A stretch of DNA of 12,157 nt. Source: JAAYCU01 sp964642815 (GTDB lineage Bacteria; Planctomycetota; Phycisphaerae; UBA1845; PWPN01). Of the stretch, positions 1 through 5,630 are shown in pieces (within the stretch, counting starts at the first letter, position 1; each line of letters starts with the position of its first letter). The notes beneath the pieces were generated by a model that saw only the letters and a list, made by a program, of their open reading frames with translations, was not told where the DNA came from and searched no databases. The stretch covers positions 1 through 12,157 of the forward strand of contig CAZXSA010000153.1 of NCBI GenBank assembly GCA_964642815.1, read 5' to 3'. A program made the translations under genes and the position numbers.

Positions 1-2
1 CC

Positions 3-548
3 GCGATCAAGAATAACGACAAGATCGGGCTGCTGATTTTCACCGACCATGTGGAAATGTACATCCCGGCCAAGAAAGGCCAGCGGCATGTGCTGCGGGT
101 CATCCGGGAACTGATCAACTTCCAGCCGACGCACGGAGGGACCGACGTGGCCGGTGCCCTTGAGTTCCTGAACAAGGTGTTGAAGCGCAAGGCGGTGGTC
201 TTCCTGGTCTCCGACTTCATCGATACGGAATTCGAGCATGATCTGGCCCTGACCAAGGGGCGACACGACCTGATCCCGGTGCATATTTCCGACCCTCGGG
301 AAAGCGCCTTGCCGGACGTGGGGCTGATCGAGCTGGAGGACGCGGAGACCGGCCGGCGTATTCTGGTGGACACTCATCGACGGCGAATCCGCGACGAATT
401 CGCCCGGGCGGGCCGCGGCACGCAACAGGAACTTTCCGGCATGTTGCGCTCGCTGGGCATGGACGCGGTCGAGGTGTCCACCGACCGGCCTTATATGAAG
501 GATCTGCTGACCTTCTTCCGCCGCCGAGAACGACGGATGAAGCACTGA
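3..548 (+). CDS. DUF58 family protein, C-terminal part (5' end outside window)
   Basis: The reading frame is open from the first base and ends at TGA 546-548, so this is the C-terminal ~181 residues of a longer protein; the ATG at 51 is internal. DUF58 proteins are about 290-440 residues long and carry a degenerate von Willebrand A fold; they usually sit next to MoxR ATPases and Bat genes. Visible signs are the strand NNDKIGLLIFTD, the loop HGGTDVAGAL (the position of the metal-site Thr in VWA folds), and the strand VVFLVSDFID (the position of the third metal-site Asp). The end, with DLLTFFRRRERRMK, fits the usual basic DUF58 C-terminus. It probably works with the MoxR ATPase expected upstream and with the VWA proteins downstream, but its molecular function is not established. 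The family call is firm; the role is inferred from context. Confidence 0.88.
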   Translation, partial: AIKNNDKIGLLIFTDHVEMYIPAKKGQRHVLRVIRELINFQPTHGGTDVAGALEFLNKVLKRKAVVFLVSDFIDTEFEHDLALTKGRHDLIPVHISDPRESALPDVGLIELEDAETGRRILVDTHRRRIRDEFARAGRGTQQELSGMLRSLGMDAVEVSTDRPYMKDLLTFFRRRERRMKH

Positions 549-563
549 TGAGTCGCAAGATAG

Positions 564-577
564 TTTTGTAAACAAAA
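564..577. promoter_or_regulatory. Perfect 14-bp palindrome, candidate operator
   Basis: TTTTGTAAACAAAA is a perfect inverted repeat with 6-bp arms (564-569 and 572-577) around AA. It starts 16 bases after the DUF58 stop and is about 165 bases upstream of the next start codon. The 2-base centre is too short for an RNA hairpin loop, so a protein-binding site is more plausible than a terminator. No regulator family is recognised from the motif. A chance AT-rich palindrome cannot be excluded. Confidence 0.35.
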
Positions 578-677
578 GGACAGAGAGACAGTGAAACGGA
601 GAGAAAGAGGGAACTAACCAATGACTCAAATGGACACCCATACCGCCTATTGCTTTTTTCTCTCCATCTCTCTGTCC
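578..677. repeat. Long imperfect inverted repeat (purine-rich arm / pyrimidine-rich arm)
   Basis: GGACAGAGAGA (578-588) is the exact reverse complement of 667-677. Just inside it, GGAGAGAAA (598-606) is the exact reverse complement of 657-665. The two stem blocks are separated by 9 bases on the left and 1 base on the right, around a 50-base loop. A second pyrimidine-rich stretch (683-693) lies to the right. It fills most of the gap between DUF58 and the PpiC-like gene. It may fold in RNA and attenuate or process the transcript, or be a remnant of a small repeat element. The run of T (654-659) lies inside the stem, so it does not look like a simple intrinsic terminator. Confidence 0.55.
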
Positions 678-741
678 CCGCGTCTCTCCCTCCTGTTCGA
701 TCTGGAAACATACTTGCCTAAACAATGAATGAGGTTCAGCG

Positions 742-2118
742 ATGGCTCAAGAACTAAAATTCGATCTGCCAGCCCCCAAACCCGCGAAAAGCGGTGGGTC
801 GGCGATGTGGGTAATCGCCGCCCTGCTGATCGGCGTGGGCGCGGGGTTTGCCTTACGCTCAGGCGGCGTTTGCGGCGTGGGACGCACCTGTCCGATAGCG
901 AACTCAACCACCGGCGGGCTGATGAACGCGGAGGAACTGGCCGCGCTGGCCGAAACCCTGGAACGCAATCAGGTTTACGGCCAGGCGGCGAAGACCTGGC
1001 AACAGGTCGCGGAAGCGAATCCCCCACGGGGTCCGGACAAGGCGGACATGCTGTTCCGCATCGGCAAGAACCTCAGCCTGGCCGGCGAGTATGAAGCCGC
1101 CCTGGCGTATCTATTCGCCGCCGAAACCGCCGACCAACAAGGGCTACGAAAAGCCTCGATCAACAAGCTGGTGCTCGATGGGCTTTCCGCTCTGGGCAAG
1201 GAGGACGCCCGGGCATACCAGGCCCGGCGGCGAACCAGCCTGGAAGCGGATGCGGACAAGGAAAAAGACCCCGTGGTCGCGGAGATCGGGGGCGAGCGGA
1301 TCACGGAACAGGATCTGCAGACGTTCGCCCGACGCATGGTGACTGACCGGATGAGTATGCAAAAATCGTTCATGCCTCCGGAGGCATTCGCCGAGGCGGT
1401 GGATAAGCAATTGGCTCAATTCAAAACCGCCGATGGCCGCAAGCAATTACTCCAGATGTATATCGGACAGGAGTTGTTGTACCGCGAGGCGTTGGCCGGA
1501 AAATTGGAAGAAGACACCGACGTTCGGCAAAAGCTCCTCGAAGCCCGACGGGCTGTACTGACCTCCGCGTTTCTCGACGACTATCTGGCAAAGAATATCC
1601 AGATCGGCGACACCGACATTCAGAACGCCTACGAGGCCCACAAGGCCGATTACGTGGAGCCGGAGGCGGTGAAAGTCGAGGCCATCGTCGTCGATGACGA
1701 GAAAAAGCGGGACGAGGTGGACACGGCCCTCGCGGCCGGCGGCGATTTCAGCGGCCTGCGGGCGAGTCATTCGACCTTGAAGGTTTCCGAGGATGTGCCG
1801 GACGTATTCGACCGCTGGCTGACGCGTGAAGGGCGGGTTCCGATGGTGACCGAGAACAATGCGGCCTTGGCTCATCTGTTTGCCCTCCAACAAAACGAGG
1901 TCGGCGGCAAATGGTTCACCGGTCAGGGCGGCAAGTTCATTCGGTTCCGCCTGGTGGAGCGACGGGCGGAGCGTCAGCTTCCTCTGGACGAGTGCCGCCC
2001 GCGCGTCGAACGCGATCTACGCGAACGCAAGCAGAAGGACGTGTTGGACCAACTGCAGCAAGCGTTACAGAAAAAGTTCCAGGTGGTGATCCACGAATCG
2101 GAGGAAACGAAAAAGTAA
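742..2118 (+). CDS. Membrane-anchored SurA/PpiC-like protein with degenerate parvulin domain
   Basis: This 458-residue protein probably acts as a periplasmic chaperone-like factor anchored in the inner membrane. A short cytosolic tail is followed by one membrane helix (~21-38), then a CX5C pair (C44, C50). A helical TPR-like segment follows (~60-160). A SurA-type N-domain starts near residue 176 (VVAEIGGERITEQDL). The parvulin-like region is ~285-410, and the C-terminal helix near 415-450 is of the type that closes PpiC/SurA proteins. Parvulins normally have an RHIL-type motif at the first strand and a GYH-type motif at the last; here these read VEAIVV and FIRFRL, so both histidines are missing and prolyl isomerase activity is doubtful. 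The start is supported by GAGG at 731-734, 7 bases ahead of the ATG. It lies between DUF58 and Bat genes, which suggests a role in folding or assembly of the Bat proteins. The family call is good; the function is inferred. Confidence 0.78.
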   Translation: MAQELKFDLPAPKPAKSGGSAMWVIAALLIGVGAGFALRSGGVCGVGRTCPIANSTTGGLMNAEELAALAETLERNQVYGQAAKTWQQVAEANPPRGPDKADMLFRIGKNLSLAGEYEAALAYLFAAETADQQGLRKASINKLVLDGLSALGKEDARAYQARRRTSLEADADKEKDPVVAEIGGERITEQDLQTFARRMVTDRMSMQKSFMPPEAFAEAVDKQLAQFKTADGRKQLLQMYIGQELLYREALAGKLEEDTDVRQKLLEARRAVLTSAFLDDYLAKNIQIGDTDIQNAYEAHKADYVEPEAVKVEAIVVDDEKKRDEVDTALAAGGDFSGLRASHSTLKVSEDVPDVFDRWLTREGRVPMVTENNAALAHLFALQQNEVGGKWFTGQGGKFIRFRLVERRAERQLPLDECRPRVERDLRERKQKDVLDQLQQALQKKFQVVIHESEETKK

Positions 2119-2296
2119 CGGCCGAGGCGAGATTTTGGGGGCGAGCGGGAATGGAGGACCAGCGGTTGGGGAGAATAAGTATATTCTGGCAAGGCGAGGC
2201 GAAATCGAAGGGTATTGCCCTTGCTAACCCGCCACGGCCCACCAAGGCGAGGCAGGCGGGTAAACTGCTTCGGACTGGTAGGTTAATCGGATAGCC
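2119..2296. repeat. Intergenic mosaic of short direct and inverted repeats
   Basis: This 178-base gap interrupts an otherwise tightly packed operon and has no plausible gene. It contains AGAATA/TATTCT arms (2172-2177 and 2182-2187), a hairpin with AAGGG/CCCTT arms and a 5-base loop (2208-2222), and ACCCGCC/GGCGGGT arms 21 bases apart (2227-2233 and 2255-2261). The 11-mer CAAGGCGAGGC occurs twice in the same orientation (2190-2200 and 2243-2253). Density and layout resemble a dispersed intergenic repeat or a structured leader. No T-run follows the hairpins, so a terminator is not supported. Confidence 0.5.
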
Positions 2297-3307
2297 ATGC
2301 GTTATTGTACGCTTATTTTATTAAGTGGCTTATTGCTCTTAGGCTGCGTTGGCGCTTGTGACCGGAGCCGGCCGAAGGACGTTGCGCCGGAAGCGGGCGA
2401 TCTGAAGCCGCTGGCCGTATGCAAAACATTCGGAACCGATCCGGTGAAGTTTACCATCGAGTTGTCGGCGGACTCGATAACAACGGCCGACACGCTTACC
2501 TGCCGACTGACCCTGGAGGTGGGCGACGAGTTCGAGGCCGAGTTTCCCGATCTGCTTTTCGGCGAGGACGTGCCGGGGCTGTTCTGTACGGATTTGCGGG
2601 AGCGGGAAATCAAGCAGCCGGGCGGTCGGCGGCTCGTCCGTACGTATGAACTGGAACCGGAATACGCCGGAACTTTCGAGCTGCCGGCCTTCGAGGTTTA
2701 CTACCATCGGCGGGAAGAGGTCAAGGAGTCTTTGCTGACCACCGAGCCGCTGTCGATCACCGTGCAAGACACCCCGATCACCGCCGACGATCTGGAATTG
2801 AAACCCATGCGTGGGTTGATGACCGTGGAGCGGATTGAGGCCCAAACTCGGCGAATATGGCCTTATGTATTAGCGGGTATCGGCGGGTTCATCGTTCTTG
2901 TGGTGCTGCTGGCGTATTGGGTTCGTCGGCCGCGAAAGCTGCCGCCCCCGCCGCCGCCGCACGAGATCGCCCTGGAAGCGTTGCGTCGCCTGGTCGATCG
3001 CCGCCTGGTGGAGCAGGGTCAGATCGAGGCTTTTTTCGTGGAAATAACGGAGATCGTCCGGGACTACATCGAAAGGGCTTTCGGCCTGAAAGCGCCCGAG
3101 CAGACCACCGAGGAATTTCTCGCCCACCTCGGCGAATCGCCGGTGGTCAGCCGTCACCGGGCGGCTTTGGAACCGTTCCTGACCGCCGCCGACGAGGTGA
3201 AATTCGCTCGGTTGACGCCGGAGCCGGCCTTGATCCAGCGGACCTTTGACACCGCCAGGGATTTTGTGATGCAAACGTCCAATCGTGAGGGAGCACCGCG
3301 GCCGTGA
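2297..3307 (+). CDS. Lipoprotein-like membrane protein with BatD-like cytoplasmic tail
   Basis: The protein has 336 residues. The N-terminus has a signal segment with a lipobox-like LLGC ending at C17. One strand-rich domain follows (~45-155) and resembles a single Ig-like repeat of BatD (FTIELSADSITTADTLTC; then YELEPEYAGTFELPAFEV). A membrane helix lies at ~188-208, then a basic stretch and six prolines, and then a helical cytosolic domain (~225-330). The pattern IVRDYIERAFGL followed by a helix ending LTAADEVKFARL parallels the BatD tail in this window (EYLRLRFGL, then LLDVFDAGRFATG). It therefore looks like a one-Ig, shortened relative of BatD; a DUF4381-like assignment is possible. The Shine-Dalgarno site is weak (GGAT 2289-2292, 4 bases before ATG). 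Its stop overlaps the batA start by 4 bases, implying translational coupling. Whether C17 is lipidated is uncertain, because only one basic residue precedes the hydrophobic stretch. Confidence 0.72.
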   Translation: MRYCTLILLSGLLLLGCVGACDRSRPKDVAPEAGDLKPLAVCKTFGTDPVKFTIELSADSITTADTLTCRLTLEVGDEFEAEFPDLLFGEDVPGLFCTDLREREIKQPGGRRLVRTYELEPEYAGTFELPAFEVYYHRREEVKESLLTTEPLSITVQDTPITADDLELKPMRGLMTVERIEAQTRRIWPYVLAGIGGFIVLVVLLAYWVRRPRKLPPPPPPHEIALEALRRLVDRRLVEQGQIEAFFVEITEIVRDYIERAFGLKAPEQTTEEFLAHLGESPVVSRHRAALEPFLTAADEVKFARLTPEPALIQRTFDTARDFVMQTSNREGAPRP

Positions 3308-4506
3308 ATGCGCATTTCGACAATCCGCACGCCTTCTGGCTGTTGCTGCTGATTCCGCCCTACCTTTGGTGGGCACGGCGGCGCGTGACCACGGTGGCGG
3401 TCCGCTACCCGTCGATCCGCAACCTCGCCCGGCTGCCGAAAAGTTTTCGCCAGCGGATGCGCTGGCTGATGCCGGCCTTGCGCGGGGTGGCTCTGGCCTT
3501 GCTCGTGGCGGTACTGGCCCGTCCGACGCGGAGCATCAAGAGCGAGGAGATGCCCAGCCAGGGGATCGGTATCGCGATGCTGGTGGACCGCTCGGCCAGC
3601 ATGGGCGACCCGCGCGGCAAATTGATGTACGACGGCCGACTGCAACTGCGTTTCGATGTGGCCGCCGACGTGCTCAAACGATTCATCATCGGCGACCAAC
3701 GGGATTTGAAGGGGCGGCCGAACGATCAGATCGGCCTGTTCACCTTCGCCACTTATCCGCGTACGGATTACCCCTTTGGCCTGGACCACGACGCCCTGGT
3801 CGGCCTGATTGGAAACATGGGCCCGGAAGCTCCGTTTTTGGACGCTTACGGCCGCCCCACCAGTGATGAAAAAGAGGCGGCGATCGTCACCGATGAGTAC
3901 GGCCGCCAGCGTTATCGCGAAAATCCGCTGCAGCTCACCTCGTTGAGAAGCGCGATCGAATACGCCGCCAAGAAACTGATCCTGCTCGAGGAGGACCTCA
4001 AACGGCCGAACGAAGGATTACGCACCTACCAGCTTAAAAACAAAGTGATTGTCATGCTGACCGACGGCCTGGAAACCGTGGCCGAGGGCGGCACCATCGA
4101 AAACATCATCAAAATGCTCAAGGAAGCGGGCATCAAGGTTTATTACATTCAGATTCTGGCCAAGGAACGTTATCGCGAGCGACCGGATGGCACCGTCGAG
4201 GTCATCCCACAGCAAGCCGGGCCGTTCGTCGCGGTTTTCACGGGCCCGGAGACCGCTCAGATCAACAAGGCCATCGAGGAGGCCCGTCAGATAGCCCGGC
4301 AAACGGGTGGTCAGCACTATTTGACCATGTCCGGAGACCAGTTGAAGGAAGTGTACGAGAAAATCGACACGTTGGAGCGATCCGAAATCGGTGGCCGCAC
4401 CGTACTGGCTCGCGAGGAGCGGTATGGCGGATTCCTGCAAGCGGCCCTGACTTTACTCGTCGTCGAAATGGTGTTGGGTTTGACCCTGTTCAGGAGATCG
4501 CCGTAA
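3304..4506 (+). CDS. batA: BatA-like membrane VWA-domain protein
   Basis: The 400-residue protein has the BatA/BatB plan: N-terminal membrane helices (~10-24 and ~55-72), a large VWA domain outside the membrane, and one C-terminal helix (~376-396). The metal-site motif DRSAS is at residues 95-99, and the third Asp is in LTDG (D254). The conserved end, GDQLKEVYEKIDTLERSEI, precedes the last helix as in BatA. The middle metal-site threonine probably lies in QLTSLRSAI (T212), not in a typical GTxxG loop. It sits 117 residues after D95, against 74 in the neighbouring BatB, because of an extra acidic, Tyr-rich segment (~172-205). The start is GTG, overlapping the previous stop (GTGA), with GAGGGAG at 3287-3293. 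It is probably a core subunit of the envelope complex, binding partners through the metal site; the physiological role (stress tolerance, envelope integrity) is known only for distant relatives. Confidence 0.87.
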   Translation: MNAHFDNPHAFWLLLLIPPYLWWARRRVTTVAVRYPSIRNLARLPKSFRQRMRWLMPALRGVALALLVAVLARPTRSIKSEEMPSQGIGIAMLVDRSASMGDPRGKLMYDGRLQLRFDVAADVLKRFIIGDQRDLKGRPNDQIGLFTFATYPRTDYPFGLDHDALVGLIGNMGPEAPFLDAYGRPTSDEKEAAIVTDEYGRQRYRENPLQLTSLRSAIEYAAKKLILLEEDLKRPNEGLRTYQLKNKVIVMLTDGLETVAEGGTIENIIKMLKEAGIKVYYIQILAKERYRERPDGTVEVIPQQAGPFVAVFTGPETAQINKAIEEARQIARQTGGQHYLTMSGDQLKEVYEKIDTLERSEIGGRTVLAREERYGGFLQAALTLLVVEMVLGLTLFRRSP

Positions 4507-4508
4507 TC

Positions 4509-5630
4509 GTGACCGGTGACTTTTTCAATCTGCATTCACCCAAGGTCTTGCAGTGGCTCTGGCTGCTGCTGCCGCTGGCGGTTTTGTTCGCTTACGACCT
4601 GCGCCGACGGCAACGGGTGCTCCGCGTCTTCGTGGAGCAATCGCTGCTGGATGATGTAAGCCCGCGGCGGTCGGTCGGTCGTCCGATCGTCAAATTCGCC
4701 ATCCTGCTGGCGGGTCTGGCCATCCTGGTTCTTGCCCTCGCGCGGCCGCGCTGGGATCCGCGGGAGATCGAGTTGGCTCAGCAGGGTCAGAATATCCTTT
4801 TCTGCCTCGATGTTTCCAACAGCATGAGGGCTCGCGACGTGGACCCCTCGCGACTGGAAGCGGGCAAGGCCGCCATCCGCTCGCTGGTCAACGTACTGCC
4901 CGCGGGCAATCAGGTAGGCCTGCTGGCTTATGCGGGCACTTCCGAACTCAAATGCCCGCTGACCCCGAACTATACGCATTTTCTCTCCGTATTGGAGCGG
5001 GTGGAATACAACAGCGTGGACCAGGGTGGCACGAATCTCGGCGATGCGATCGACAAGGCCACCCGGCAGGTTTTCGGATTGCGCGAGCCTGCCGGAAAGC
5101 GCGGCACGGATGAAAAGCAACCCGCCGCGGGCCAGACGGTCATGCAGGATGAACGTCAGGAACCACAAGACAGCCACAACGTGCTGATAATCCTGACCGA
5201 CGGTGAAAGTCATGAGGGCTTCGCCAAGGAAATGGCGATAGATGCACACCGGCGCGGCGTGGGCATATACATCATTGGGCTGGGCACCACGGCCGGGGCG
5301 CCTATCCCGATCGAAGTGGACGGCCAAATGACCACGTTGAAACACAAAGGTCAGGAAGTCATCACCAAACTCGAGGATGACACCTTGCGAAAAATCCTCG
5401 AATCGATTCCCTCGCGGTCCGGCTACGTGGCCTCGGGATCGGCCAACGTCGATCTGGTCGATATCTATCGACGGATCATCGCTCAACAGGGCACCAAGGA
5501 GAAGAAATTCCGGTACACCATTTGGCAGGAGAAGTTCCAATTGTTCGTGGGCCTGGGCATGGCCCTGGTGATCCTGTCCACCCTCATAAGCGAACAGCGT
5601 CCCCTCCGTGCGGCGGAGGTGAAACGATGA
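4509..5630 (+). CDS. batB: BatB-like membrane VWA-domain protein
   Basis: The protein has 373 residues, with membrane helices at ~15-29, ~61-78 and ~345-362 around a VWA domain. All three metal-site elements are canonical: DVSNS (101-105), GGTNLGDAI with T175, and LTDGES with D231. After the domain, IGLGTTAGAPIPI is the strand and loop that BatA/BatB proteins typically show. A polar insertion (~192-222; GKRGTDEKQPAAGQ and DERQEPQDSH) lies between the helix after T175 and the strand carrying D231. The start is GTG, 2 bases after the batA stop, with AGGAG at 4492-4496 (spacer 12, rather long). The stop overlaps the batC start as ATGA. It probably pairs with BatA in the membrane complex. An ORF of similar length on the opposite strand is a shadow. 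Confidence 0.9.
   Translation: MTGDFFNLHSPKVLQWLWLLLPLAVLFAYDLRRRQRVLRVFVEQSLLDDVSPRRSVGRPIVKFAILLAGLAILVLALARPRWDPREIELAQQGQNILFCLDVSNSMRARDVDPSRLEAGKAAIRSLVNVLPAGNQVGLLAYAGTSELKCPLTPNYTHFLSVLERVEYNSVDQGGTNLGDAIDKATRQVFGLREPAGKRGTDEKQPAAGQTVMQDERQEPQDSHNVLIILTDGESHEGFAKEMAIDAHRRGVGIYIIGLGTTAGAPIPIEVDGQMTTLKHKGQEVITKLEDDTLRKILESIPSRSGYVASGSANVDLVDIYRRIIAQQGTKEKKFRYTIWQEKFQLFVGLGMALVILSTLISEQRPLRAAEVKR
5615..5619 (+). promoter_or_regulatory. Ribosome binding site that fixes the batC start
   Basis: GGAGG, 7 bases ahead of ATG 5627, is the best Shine-Dalgarno match in this part of the operon. It picks the ATG overlapping the batB stop (ATGA) over an in-frame ATG at 5522, which lies deep in batB. 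The consequence is that the repeat array at 5666-5800 is translated, 13 codons after the start. Confidence 0.8.

Noticed and set aside
2208..2261. Intrinsic terminator splitting the operon
   Set aside because: Neither hairpin is followed by a T-run, and the next gene overlaps batA, so continued transcription is more likely.
5522..5626. Earlier in-frame ATG for batC at 5522
   Set aside because: It lies inside batB with no ribosome site, while ATG 5627 has GGAGG at 7 bases and forms the ATGA overlap seen at other junctions.
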